Shown piece by piece: positions 35,252 to 43,821 of a stretch of 64,000 nt of DNA. Position numbers and translations under genes: made by a program. Positions within the stretch are counted from its first letter, which is position 1. Each line of letters opens with the position of its first letter. The notes beneath the pieces were generated by a model that saw nothing but the letters and a program-made list of their open reading frames with translations, was not told the origin of the DNA and ran no database searches. The DNA is from Comamonas suwonensis (lineage in GTDB: Bacteria > Pseudomonadota > Gammaproteobacteria > Burkholderiales > Burkholderiaceae_C): the NCBI RefSeq assembly GCF_012844455.2, contig NZ_JABBCQ020000003.1, positions 1-64,000 on the forward strand. The letters run 5' to 3'.

Positions 35252-36193
35252 ATGGTGGATCTCAATGACATGCTGTATTTCGTCGAGGTGGTCGAGCGCG
35301 GCGGCTTCGCTGCGGCAGGGCGTGCGCTGGGCATTCCCAAGTCCCGCCTCTCGCGACGTGTGGCTGAGCTGGAGGCCCAGCTGGGCGTGCGCTTGCTGCA
35401 GCGCACCACCCGCAAACTCTCGCTGACGCAGGTGGGCGAGACCTTTTTGCGCCATGGCCAGGCCATGCGGGATGCAGCGCTGGCGGCATCGAATGCCGTA
35501 GCCGAGGTGCAGACCGAGCCGCGCGGCACGATTCGTGTGACCTGCCCGGTGACGCTGGCGCAGACCGTGCTGGGCGAGCTGATGCCCGAATTTCTCAAGC
35601 ATTGCCCGCTGGTACATGTGGAGATGCAGGTCACCAACCGCCCGGTGAATCTGGTGGAAGAGGGTATTGATGTGGCGCTGCGCGTGCGCGGCAATCTGGA
35701 CGACAGCGGCTCCATGGTCGTCAAGCGACTCGATACTTCGCGCCAGATTCTGGTCGCCAGCCCTGATCTGCTGCAGCGCCAGGGCACGCCCAGATCATTG
35801 CAAGACTTGCAGTTGCTTGACAGTCTGGCCATGTCGGCAGTCGATGGTCACTCCAGCCTGCTGCTGGTCGGCCCCGAAGGCAAAGAGCACCGACTTCAAT
35901 TGCAGCCGCGCTATGTGGTCGATGATTTGCTGACGCTGAAATTTGCAGCGCTGGCGGGCAGCGGCATGTGCTGGTTGCCTGACTATATGTGTCAGGACGA
36001 ACTGAGTGAAGGCAGGCTGGTGCAACTGCTACCCCAGTGGGCGCCACCCCTGGGGATTGTTCATGCCATCTTTCCGTCGCGGCGCGGGCTGGCTCCGGCG
36101 GTGCGGCATTTCCTGGACTTTCTCGGCGAGCGCCTCCCCGGCAGCAGTATCTCTGCTACGCAAAAAATAGCGCAAAGCGCGCAATATCATTAG
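35252..36193 (+). CDS. LysR-family transcriptional regulator
   Basis: 313 residues. Winged HTH: DMLYFVEVVERGGFAAAGRALGIPKSRLSRRVAELEAQLGVRLLQRTTRKLSLT. The C-terminal effector domain contains GTIRVTCPVTLAQTVLGELMPEF and DVALRVRGNLDDSGSMVVKRL, the CrgA/PecT subgroup. It is divergent from azoR and probably controls it in response to quinone or electrophile stress (inference from such pairs). Confidence 0.93.
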   Translation: MVDLNDMLYFVEVVERGGFAAAGRALGIPKSRLSRRVAELEAQLGVRLLQRTTRKLSLTQVGETFLRHGQAMRDAALAASNAVAEVQTEPRGTIRVTCPVTLAQTVLGELMPEFLKHCPLVHVEMQVTNRPVNLVEEGIDVALRVRGNLDDSGSMVVKRLDTSRQILVASPDLLQRQGTPRSLQDLQLLDSLAMSAVDGHSSLLLVGPEGKEHRLQLQPRYVVDDLLTLKFAALAGSGMCWLPDYMCQDELSEGRLVQLLPQWAPPLGIVHAIFPSRRGLAPAVRHFLDFLGERLPGSSISATQKIAQSAQYH

Positions 36194-36334
36194 CTTCTGG
36201 GCATAAGGTAACAACAAAACATTCGTTGGAATTTGACTGCGCGCTGCCCACAATGCGCCTCTTACTAGCAGATCAAGAGCGTTTGGGTCTTCCGTGCAGG
36301 GCCTTCACAGCGCTCCCAGACCGCAGGAGGCTGC

Positions 36335-36934
36335 ATGAAATCCCCATTCCGTATCGTGATCGTGCCAGGCTGGCGCAACTCAGGCCCCGGCCACTGGCAA
36401 AGCTTGTGGGCTGAGCAGTTGCCCGATGCCGTGCGCGTAGAGCAGCAAGACTGGCTGGTGCCTCACCGCGATGCGTGGGTGAGCGCGCTGGAAGAAGTAC
36501 TGCTGGCCGATGAGCGCCCGGCCGTCATCGTGGCCCATAGCCTGGGCTGCATCACCACCGTGCATCTAGGTGAGGCCGCCGCTGCCCGTGTGCATGGTGC
36601 TTTGCTGGTTGCTCCCGCAGACCCGGAGCGCCGGGCTCAGCTGGAAGACTTTGCCCCCGTGCCCTATGCGCGACTGCCTTATCGCAGCGTGCTGGTGGCC
36701 AGCAGCAATGACCCGTTTTGCCCCATACGCCGCGCTGGTGCCTATGCACGGGCCTGGGGCAGTGAGGTGGTGAGGCTGCAGAGCGCCGGGCATATCAATG
36801 TCGAATCCGGCTATGGCGCATGGCCGCTGGGGCTGGCACTGCTGCAGTCGCTGATGGATGTGGGCAGTTGGCAGAACACTCTTGCGCATTCTGCTGTTGC
36901 CAGTGATGAGTTACGGCCTGCCCTGGCTGCCTGA
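36335..36934 (+). CDS. RBBP9/YdeN-type alpha/beta hydrolase
   Basis: 199 residues, ATG 36335 with AGGAGG upstream. Starts RIVIVPGWRNSGPGHWQSLW, the hallmark PGW-NSGP-HWQ of the family. The serine nucleophile is in VIVAHSLGC, the acid in VLVASSNDPFCP, and the histidine in LQSAGHINVESGYGAWP. A small serine hydrolase of unknown substrate. It precedes the sulfate importer but is separated from it by a palindromic terminator. Confidence 0.93.
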   Translation: MKSPFRIVIVPGWRNSGPGHWQSLWAEQLPDAVRVEQQDWLVPHRDAWVSALEEVLLADERPAVIVAHSLGCITTVHLGEAAAARVHGALLVAPADPERRAQLEDFAPVPYARLPYRSVLVASSNDPFCPIRRAGAYARAWGSEVVRLQSAGHINVESGYGAWPLGLALLQSLMDVGSWQNTLAHSAVASDELRPALAA

Positions 36935-36960
36935 GATTATAAGTTTTTGGGACTTTTTTG

Positions 36961-37003
36961 ATAGCTGCAAGCGCTTTATGGATAAGCGCTTGCAGCTATT
37001 TTT
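36961..37003. repeat. Family A palindrome, perfect copy acting as terminator
   Basis: ATAGCTGCAAGCGCTT-tatggat-AAGCGCTTGCAGCTAT: 16-bp perfect arms followed by TTTTT. The best-preserved copy of family A; it has the form of an intrinsic terminator after the hydrolase gene. Confidence 0.88.
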
Positions 37004-37026
37004 ATGGGTTTCTTGCAGCTAAATTT

Positions 37027-37118
37027 TTTGATATATCAAATTTCAGAAAAACAAAGAAGAATATATTCTTTTGAGTTTTAAGGCTGAGTTCGCACAATGT
37101 ATACATCTATACACATTG
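37027..37118. promoter_or_regulatory. Three palindromes upstream of the sulfate operon
   Basis: TTTGATATATCAAA (37027-37040) and AAGAATATATTCTT (37057-37070) are perfect 14-bp palindromes. CAATGT (37095-37100) and ACATTG (37113-37118) form an inverted pair. All lie within 115 bases of the sbp start, in AT-rich DNA. They are candidate sites for CysB-type or other regulators; no such regulator is in the window. Confidence 0.5.
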
Positions 37119-37139
37119 CTCAAGAAAAGGCAGCGAACC

Positions 37140-38141
37140 ATGCATTCCGTGAAGCTCAAGACATTGCTGGCATCTATTGCACTGGCCGCCGCCGGTGCCG
37201 CATCGGCTCAGACGCAGCTGCTTAACGTTTCCTACGATGTGGCCCGTGAGTTCTACAAGGACTACAACGCAGCCTTTATCGCCCATTACAAGAAGACCAA
37301 GGGCGTGGACATCAAGGTGGATCAGTCGCATGGCGGCTCCAGCGCGCAAGCCCGTGCTGTCAACGATGGTCTGGCCGCCGATGTGGTGACTTTTAACACA
37401 ACGACCGACGTGGACTTCCTGGCTTCCACTGGCGTGGTTGCCAAGGACTGGAACAAGAAGTTCGCCCACGATGCATCGCCCACTACATCGACCATGCTGT
37501 TCCTGGTGCGCAACGGTAACCCCAAGAACATCAAGGACTGGTCCGATCTGATTCGCCCCGACGTGAAGGTCGTGGTCGTCAACCCCAAGACCGGTGGCAA
37601 CGGCCGCTATGCCTATCTGGCAGCCTGGGGCTCGGTGCGTGAAAAGGGCGGCACCGATGCGCAAGCCGCCGAATTCGTGCAAAAGCTCTACAAGAACGTT
37701 CCCGTGCTGGGCAAGGGCGGTCGCGATGCGACCAGCATCTTCCTGCAGCGCAATATTGGCGATGTGCTGATCACGTTTGAATCGGAAGTCGTGTCCGTGG
37801 ACCGCGAATTCGGTCAGGGCAAGGTCGATGCCGTGTATCCATCCGTCAGCATCGTGGCCGAGAACCCCGTGGCAGTCGTGGAGCGCACCACCGCCAAAAA
37901 GGGCACAACCCAGCTGGCAACCGATTACCTGCAATGGCTGTATTCGGATGAAGCCCAGGAAATTGCGGCCAAGCACGCCATTCGCCCCCGCTCCGAAGCG
38001 GTGCTGAAGAAGCACGCCGACCAATTCAAGCCCATCAAGCAGTTCACCGTGGCCAAGTACTTCGGCTCGCTCACCGAAGCGCAGAAGGTTCACTTCAACG
38101 ATGGCGGACAGTTCGACAAGCTGTACGCACCAGGTAAGTAA
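37140..38141 (+). CDS. sbp: Periplasmic sulfate-binding protein
   Basis: 333 residues from ATG 37140. Signal peptide MHSVKLKTLLASIALAAAGAASA. Sulfate-binding family motifs: LLNVSYDVAREFYKDYNAAF, VDQSHGGSSAQARAVNDGLAADVVTFN, VNPKTGGNGRYAYLAAWG and GGRDATSIFLQRNIGDVLITFE. It delivers sulfate/thiosulfate to CysTWA. A family B repeat separates it from cysT. Confidence 0.95.
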   Translation: MHSVKLKTLLASIALAAAGAASAQTQLLNVSYDVAREFYKDYNAAFIAHYKKTKGVDIKVDQSHGGSSAQARAVNDGLAADVVTFNTTTDVDFLASTGVVAKDWNKKFAHDASPTTSTMLFLVRNGNPKNIKDWSDLIRPDVKVVVVNPKTGGNGRYAYLAAWGSVREKGGTDAQAAEFVQKLYKNVPVLGKGGRDATSIFLQRNIGDVLITFESEVVSVDREFGQGKVDAVYPSVSIVAENPVAVVERTTAKKGTTQLATDYLQWLYSDEAQEIAAKHAIRPRSEAVLKKHADQFKPIKQFTVAKYFGSLTEAQKVHFNDGGQFDKLYAPGK

Positions 38142-38144
38142 GAA

Positions 38145-38245
38145 CTCTCCTTCAGCCGCTTTGCGGCTTCCTCTCTCTCTCTCTCTCTCTCTACGGGAGG
38201 GGACGACGCTCTCGCTGCGGAGCGGCCTTTGCTTGGCGTCCCATG
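38145..38245 (+). repeat. Family B dispersed repeat with (CT)11 between sbp and cysT
   Basis: The element begins after the sbp stop: CTCCTTCAGCCGCTTTGCGG, then a CT dinucleotide run at 38171-38192, then ACGGGAGGGGACGACGCTCT, CGCTGCGGAGCGGCCTTTGC. It lies inside the operon, so it may lower expression of the membrane subunits relative to sbp. Confidence 0.8.
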
Positions 38246-38317
38246 GGGGCGCCTGCCTGTTCATAGGGCAGGGGCGATGCCTGCAGATCCACCTTTTTGA
38301 GTCGCTTTAATAAAAAT

Positions 38318-39175
38318 ATGACCTCTGCAGTTTTGGCTCCGGGCAAGGTGCGTAGCGCCAAGCGAGTGTTGCCCGGTTTCGGGTTGACGCTGGGCTACAC
38401 CATCTTCTATCTGAGCATCGTGGTGCTCATCCCACTGGTCGCTTTGCTGTCCGCCAGCTTCAGCCTGACCTGGGAGCAGTTCTGGAATGCAGTCTCGGCG
38501 CCTGCCGTGGTGGCGTCTTATGAGCTGTCCTTCACCATGTCCTTCATTGCGGCCTGCGTCAACGTGGTGTTTGGCATGCTGATCGCGTGGGTGCTGGTGC
38601 GCTATCAGTTCCCCGGCAAGAAGGTGGTGGATGCGCTGGTCGATTTGCCCTTTGCCCTGCCTACGGCAGTGGCTGGTATTTCCTTGTCGGCGCTGTATGC
38701 GGGCAATGGCTGGATTGGTCAATACTTCGAGTCGCTGGGCATTCAGATGGCCTACAACCCCAAGGGCATCGCCATTGCGCTGATCTTTATCGGCCTGCCT
38801 TTTGTGGTGCGTACCGTGCAGCCAGTGCTCGAAGACTTCGAGAAGGAGCTGGAAGAGGCTGCAACCAGCCTGGGCGCTTCGCGCTGGCAGATTTTTTACA
38901 AAGTCATACTGCCGCATATCGGCCCGGCCTTGCTCACGGGTTTTGCCATGGCATTTGCCCGCGCCGTGGGCGAATATGGCTCGGTGATTTTCATTGCCGG
39001 CAATATTCCCATGGTTTCTGAAATCACTCCGCTGATCATCATGGCCAAGCTCGATCAGCATGATGTGGCCGGCGCGACTGCTGTGGCCGTGGTCATGCTG
39101 CTGATTTCTTTTGTATTGCTGCTGCTGATCAACGCTCTGCAAGCATGGCAGCGCAAGGCGCAGGGAGGCCGTTGA
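38318..39175 (+). CDS. cysT: Sulfate/thiosulfate ABC importer permease
   Basis: 285 residues from ATG 38318, about six membrane segments. Starts [27 protein letters not shown]. Permease motif: [30 protein letters not shown]; family motif [19 protein letters not shown]. The stop overlaps the cysW start by one base (TGATG). Confidence 0.95.
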   Translation: MTSAVLAPGKVRSAKRVLPGFGLTLGYTIFYLSIVVLIPLVALLSASFSLTWEQFWNAVSAPAVVASYELSFTMSFIAACVNVVFGMLIAWVLVRYQFPGKKVVDALVDLPFALPTAVAGISLSALYAGNGWIGQYFESLGIQMAYNPKGIAIALIFIGLPFVVRTVQPVLEDFEKELEEAATSLGASRWQIFYKVILPHIGPALLTGFAMAFARAVGEYGSVIFIAGNIPMVSEITPLIIMAKLDQHDVAGATAVAVVMLLISFVLLLLINALQAWQRKAQGGR

Positions 39176-40215
39176 TGTCTACGATTCACGCAGCCATTCA
39201 AGCGCTGCTCCCCCATTTTCCGCCCATCTGGGCGCACCTCTTTACCGTTATTGCAGTGGCCGTGGTGGTGCTGGTTGTGCTCTACAAGATCACGGCTCCG
39301 CGCAAAACCACCAAGCTTGAAAAGATGAGCACCACCGAGCCACGCTGGGTGCGCTGGGTGCTGATCATCATTGCGCTGCTCTTCATGGGCCTGTTCCTCA
39401 TCCTGCCGCTGCTGTCCGTCTTTGGCGAAGCGTTGCGCAAGGGCTGGGATGTCTATGTGGCGGCTCTGGGCGAGCCCGATGCGCTGTCGTCCATCAAGCT
39501 GACGCTGATTACGGCGTTGATCGCTGTTCCGCTGAATCTTGTGTTTGGTGTGGCTGCGGCCTGGTGTATTGCCAAGTACGAGTTCAAGGGCAAGGCCTTT
39601 TTGACCACGCTGATCGATCTGCCGTTCTCCATCTCGCCGGTGGTTGCCGGTTTGATGTATGTACTGGTCTTTGGTGCCAATGGCTGGCTAGGCCCCTGGC
39701 TGGCCGAGCACAACATTCAGATCATTTTTGCGGTGCCGGGTATTGTGCTGGCCACCATCTTTGTGACCTTCCCCTTCATCGCCCGCGAGTTGATTCCGCT
39801 GATGCAGGCGCAGGGCAGCGATGAAGAGCAAGCTGCCGTGGTGCTGGGCGCCTCGGGCTGGCAGACCTTCTGGCATGTGACCCTGCCCAATATCAAGTGG
39901 GGTCTGGTCTATGGCGTGATTCTGTGTAACGCCCGTGCCATGGGGGAGTTTGGTGCGGTGTCGGTGGTCTCGGGCCATATTCGTGGCCAGACCAACACCA
40001 TGCCGCTGCATGTTGAAGTGCTTTATGCCGACTATCAGGCCGCAGCTGCTTTTGCCGTGGCGTCGCTGCTGGCGCTGCTGGCTTTGGTCACACTGGTGAT
40101 CAAGTCCCTTGCCGAATGGCGCGCGGAACAACAGGCCAAGGCCGCTGCTGAGGCACCGCCCGAGCGTCCCAGCCAGATCAGCACCACCCCTCATAAAACC
40201 GCCACGGCAGCCTGA
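39175..40215 (+). CDS. cysW: Sulfate/thiosulfate ABC importer permease with N-terminal extension
   Basis: 346 residues from ATG 39175. The usual CysW begins near residue 51 ([20 protein letters not shown]). Before it lies an extra segment with a membrane helix, [20 protein letters not shown]. The permease loop is [30 protein letters not shown], then [20 protein letters not shown]. The C-terminus is a charged Ala-rich tail. Translation could instead start at ATG 39325, which would give a normal-length protein, but the extension is open and directly coupled to cysT. Confidence 0.93.
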   Translation: MSTIHAAIQALLPHFPPIWAHLFTVIAVAVVVLVVLYKITAPRKTTKLEKMSTTEPRWVRWVLIIIALLFMGLFLILPLLSVFGEALRKGWDVYVAALGEPDALSSIKLTLITALIAVPLNLVFGVAAAWCIAKYEFKGKAFLTTLIDLPFSISPVVAGLMYVLVFGANGWLGPWLAEHNIQIIFAVPGIVLATIFVTFPFIARELIPLMQAQGSDEEQAAVVLGASGWQTFWHVTLPNIKWGLVYGVILCNARAMGEFGAVSVVSGHIRGQTNTMPLHVEVLYADYQAAAAFAVASLLALLALVTLVIKSLAEWRAEQQAKAAAEAPPERPSQISTTPHKTATAA

Positions 40216-40244
40216 GCTGTCTGGACTCCAAGCAGAGATTCATC

Positions 40245-41372
40245 ATGAGTATCGAAATTCGTAATGTCAGCAAGCAGTTCGGCGACTTTCAGGCGCTGCG
40301 CGATGTCAGTCTGGACATCAAGTCGGGTGAGCTGATTGCCTTGCTCGGCCCCTCGGGCTGCGGCAAGACCACGCTGCTGCGAATCATCGCGGGTCTGGAA
40401 ACCGCCGACGTGGGCACCATCCATTTCAGCGGTGAGGACACCACCGATGTGCACGTGCGTGACCGCAACGTGGGCTTTGTGTTTCAGCACTACGCGTTGT
40501 TCCGCCATATGACGGTGTTTGAGAACGTGGCCTTTGGCCTGCGTATCAAGCCTCGCAAGGAGCGCCCGAGCGAAGCCGTGATCAAGGAAAAGGTCATGAA
40601 GCTGCTCAAGCTGGTACAGCTGGACTGGATTGCGGATCGCTTCCCCTCACAGCTGTCTGGCGGTCAGCGCCAGCGCATCGCGCTGGCCCGCGCGCTGGCC
40701 GTAGAGCCCAAGGTGCTGCTGCTGGACGAGCCCTTTGGCGCGCTGGATGCCAAGGTTCGCAAGGAACTGCGCCGCTGGCTGCGTCAGCTGCACGATGAGC
40801 TGCATGTGACGTCCATCTTCGTGACCCACGACCAGGAAGAAGCGCTGGAAGTGGCCGACCGTGTGGTCGTCATTAACCAGGGCAAGATTGAGCAGGAAGG
40901 CACACCCCAGCAGGTCTGGGACAACCCGGCCACGCCGTTTGTCTATGGCTTCCTGGGTGATGTGAACCTGTTCAAGGGTCGTGCCAGAGATGGCCGCGTC
41001 TATCTGGACGATGGCATGCAAATGGACAGCAGCGATGCCAGCGGTGCCCATGACAGCCAGGCCTTTGCTTACGTGCGCCCTCATGATCTGGAGGTGGAGC
41101 GCTATTCACCCGGTCAGAATCTGGATGCGCAGGGCCGCCCCACGGGCATCGTGGCCCAGCTTTCGCGTGCAATTGTGGTCGGCCCTATCGCAAGGCTGGA
41201 ACTTATTCCCTCCGAGACCACACCAAACGCCAGCAATGCCGGAGAAGACGGACTCATCGAAGCCCAGATTCCCGCGCAGCAGTTCAAGGACATGGGCTTG
41301 CGCGAAGGTGAAACCCTGGTGGTGACACCACGCCGAGCCAAGGTGTTTCTGGATGAGGCTGCAGGCATTTAA
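40245..41372 (+). CDS. cysA: Sulfate/thiosulfate importer ATPase
   Basis: 375 residues. Walker [10 protein letters not shown]-loop [11 protein letters not shown], signature [15 protein letters not shown], Walker [20 protein letters not shown]. The C-terminal regulatory domain (about 240-375) has [10 protein letters not shown] and [13 protein letters not shown] of the TOBE type. It completes the importer with sbp, cysT and cysW. Confidence 0.96.
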   Translation: MSIEIRNVSKQFGDFQALRDVSLDIKSGELIALLGPSGCGKTTLLRIIAGLETADVGTIHFSGEDTTDVHVRDRNVGFVFQHYALFRHMTVFENVAFGLRIKPRKERPSEAVIKEKVMKLLKLVQLDWIADRFPSQLSGGQRQRIALARALAVEPKVLLLDEPFGALDAKVRKELRRWLRQLHDELHVTSIFVTHDQEEALEVADRVVVINQGKIEQEGTPQQVWDNPATPFVYGFLGDVNLFKGRARDGRVYLDDGMQMDSSDASGAHDSQAFAYVRPHDLEVERYSPGQNLDAQGRPTGIVAQLSRAIVVGPIARLELIPSETTPNASNAGEDGLIEAQIPAQQFKDMGLREGETLVVTPRRAKVFLDEAAGI

Positions 41373-41450
41373 TTACCCCTGAGGCGCTCTGCGCCTTCCC
41401 GAGAGAGGGACGACGGCCTCGCCGCAAGGCGGCTTTGGTTCGTTGTCTCC
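41373..41450 (+). repeat. Family B dispersed repeat after cysA
   Basis: ACCCCTGAGGCGCTCTGCGC, CTTCCCGAGAGAGGGACGAC, GGCCTCGCCGCAAGGCGGCT, TTGGTTCGTTGTCTCCTGTG. It starts within six bases of the cysA stop. Confidence 0.8.
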
Positions 41451-41554
41451 TGTGAAAGGGAAGATGCATGCCACAGGGATGAATCCTCTGACTCTGCTCA
41501 GGGGCGTTATCCTTGATTCAGGCATGATCCGGAAATTTCGCAGAAAGAATTTTG

Positions 41555-42061
41555 ATGCTTCAATGGTTTACCACCGCGCCACGGCGCACTCTGGCCCTGA
41601 TCTGCGCTGCCTGCGTAGCCATGCTGGCCTTTGGCCTGTATCTGCAGCATGTCGTGGGGCTTGAACCTTGCCCGATGTGCATCGTGCAGCGCTATGCACT
41701 CATTTTGGTAGCTATCTTCACAGGGCTGGCCAGCGTTAAAGGCCAAAAAGGCTGGTGGATGAGCTTTAGCGTTCTGGCTTTGCTGGCCAGCGGGTTTGGT
41801 GCCTTTGTGGCTGCGCGCCAGAGCTGGTTGCAGTGGTATCCCCCAGAATTCGCCACCTGCGGCCGCGACTTCTACGGAATGATCGAGCACTACTCTTTCA
41901 GTCGCTCCATTCCAATGATCTTCCAAGGCTCGGGCGACTGCGCTGCGATTGACTGGACCTTCCTGGGCGGCTCCATCGCCAACTGGTCGTTTGTCTGCTT
42001 TGTGGTGTTTTTTATGCTGTTGCTGACGCTTTTTCTGAAGGGCGGCAAGCGCTCAAGCTAA
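41555..42061 (+). CDS. dsbB: Disulfide bond formation protein B
   Basis: 168 residues, four membrane helices. First redox pair CPMC (Cys39, Cys42) after the first helix; second pair Cys102 (EFATCGRDFYG) and Cys129 (GSGDCAAIDW). It re-oxidises DsbA and passes electrons to quinone. ATG 41555 gives MLQWFTTAPRR. A clear terminator follows. Confidence 0.95.
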   Translation: MLQWFTTAPRRTLALICAACVAMLAFGLYLQHVVGLEPCPMCIVQRYALILVAIFTGLASVKGQKGWWMSFSVLALLASGFGAFVAARQSWLQWYPPEFATCGRDFYGMIEHYSFSRSIPMIFQGSGDCAAIDWTFLGGSIANWSFVCFVVFFMLLLTLFLKGGKRSS

Positions 42062-42080
42062 GTTTTTTCGCATTCACACC

Positions 42081-42101
42081 AAGCGCCTTCGGGCGCTTTT
42101 T
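42081..42101 (+). terminator. Terminator after dsbB
   Basis: AAGCGCC-TTCG-GGCGCTT followed by TTTCTT: a stable tetraloop hairpin 20 bases past the stop. Confidence 0.9.
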
Positions 42102-42436
42102 CTTGTGCATCACACTCCCGGGGCAGGGTGAAAAAGTGATCCGAGATAAGAAAAACTAATTCTCAGGTATGTTTCTAAATGTCAAATGGTTGTATTTTTG
42201 AAACATTGAAACCTGAAGATGGGATTGAATTTAATGGTGTTTGACAGTTGAGTGAGTAACGTTTTGCGATAGATCTCTCTGTAAGTCAAGTACTACATTC
42301 TGTAGGGTCTGTTGGACATTGTTTTTGGATGTGTCAATAGATTCTTATGACCGCCTAGAGGTATCTGTTTGTAACTTTGTTCGCTATAGTTGTTGGAACG
42401 ACAATCGCCCAAGTTTGACTATTGGGTACTTAAAAT
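42102..42436. promoter_or_regulatory. AT-rich leader of the giant surface protein gene, with stem-loop
   Basis: 335 AT-rich bases, unlike the GC-rich surroundings. A long stem-loop is visible: TCAGGT-ATGTTTC (42163-42175) pairs with GAAACAT-tgaa-ACCTGA (42200-42216), one 4-base bulge. TTGACA at 42241-42246 could be a -35 element, but no good -10 was paired with it. No riboswitch class was recognised. Confidence 0.5.
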
Positions 42437-43183
42437 ATGGGGCGATTGAGATTGTTCAACTGGTTGGCGCGCATCTTGCTTGCGATGCAACTGGTGTGGC
42501 TGCCACAGGCAGTGATGGCTGCGGCCTATGCGACTGGTGGCAGTGGCAAATACAAGAATGAAATTCTGTGGCTGACCTGGGGTGATGCTAATAACCCTCT
42601 GGGTAAGAGTGGCGTGACGCTAAAAAATGGTGACACGTCAATGGCTACGATTCCTGTTGCGAATGGCGCCAATCTCTCCGTAAGCTGCTCTATTGCAGAT
42701 ATAGCAACCCCTTCCAGTAAGCCTTTGAAAAGTTATCGCCCAGGCGACTGGCGTGGTGACACTTTGGATGATGCCTACAACGTCTCAGGCACTGGAGGAT
42801 CGAATCAACTGATCAACGGCATTGTTGGTGATTCAGGTGTTTCTAGTTTCACAGTGAACTGTTCATCCATGCTTAATAACCGCGATATTGGATTGCGGGG
42901 TTTTGTCATTGCAGATGCTGAATCCATGGCTGCCAATAATGAATATATTATGGGCGCAGCTACGGGTAAGTGGTCTGTGATTGAGAAAATAGGCAGTTCT
43001 TCTAATGCTTATTACGTTGATAAATCTACACCTGCAGTGGGAACTTTTCCCAATAGTAAACAGGGTGATAGCTTTATTAAGTTTAGAACAACGAGCGGTG
43101 ATGGCGAACGTGGTGTTTTGACGTTTCTTCAATTTTCTGATTCCTCGAATCAAAATCTTGCAAGTCAGAAAATGGTATTCTAG
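42437..43183 (+). pseudogene. Giant surface protein, N-terminal piece ending at in-frame TAG
   Basis: 248 codons. Signal peptide MGRLRLFNWLARILLAMQLV...AVMA, then a domain like the CshA non-repetitive region 2 (YATGGSGKYKNEILWLTWGD; VANGANLSVSCSIADI; DAESMAANNEYIMGAATGKW; GERGVLTFLQFSD). It ends MVF-TAG at 43181-43183. The next codons in the same frame (VKGGVKTAIAIGVLVPFADF, then GDAPQSYG) are the expected continuation into the GEVED domain. So the TAG interrupts one longer gene; CAG (Gln) to TAG is a likely history. No suppressor tRNA is in the window. Confidence 0.8.
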
Positions 43184-43801
43184 GTAAAGGGCGGTGTTAA
43201 AACAGCGATTGCCATTGGCGTACTGGTTCCTTTTGCTGACTTTGGGGATGCACCTCAAAGTTATGGTTCTGCAATGCATTTGATTGCAGATGTTAATTTT
43301 TCTAGTGATGGGATTTCTGGCGCTGAAGTCGATGCCATGAAGTCGAATCCTTCGGTGCTCAATCCACCAAAAACAATTTACTTGGGAAGTACAGGGCCAG
43401 ACTCAGAGCCTCAGTCTCAATTCAGTGCAAACGCCGAAGGTGATGATGGCAGCGGACAGAGTTCGCAGCCAGGAACACTTTTTTATAGAGTTGAAGAAGA
43501 TGCGCTGCCTCCCAAAGCGACCATCAGTATCCTAAGATCTGGCACAGCTTATGAAATGAACTTCCGCTGTAATGCCGATGGTGTGAATCGAAACACTGTG
43601 GCAGGATGGATTGATTTCAACCAAAATGGTATTTTTGATGCCTCTGAGCGTGCAGTTAGTGCATGCGCGGGCAATCAGACTTCTTTATCTTGGAATCTGC
43701 CACCTGATCTTAAGGCTGGCTATACAGTCGTACGATTGCGTATTGGCACTAATAGTCAGCAGGTATCCAGTCCTCTGCTATTGCTGACGATGGTGAAGTA
43801 G
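43184..43801 (+). pseudogene. Giant surface protein, GEVED-domain piece between TAG and frameshift
   Basis: Same frame as the previous piece. It holds DFGDAPQSYGSAMHLIADVN (start of a GEVED domain), AGWIDFNQNGIFDASERAV and VVRLRIGTNSQQVSSP. The domain should end with A-DGEVED. Those codons exist (IADDGEVEDHRIQIVAPELN) but one frame over, beginning at 43771. A one-base deletion near 43774 (CCTCTGCT for CCTTCTGCT) explains this. The out-of-frame tail stops at 43801. An in-frame ATG at 43274 could restart translation but has no clear ribosome binding site. Confidence 0.78.
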
Positions 43802-43821
43802 AAGACCATCGTATTCAAATT

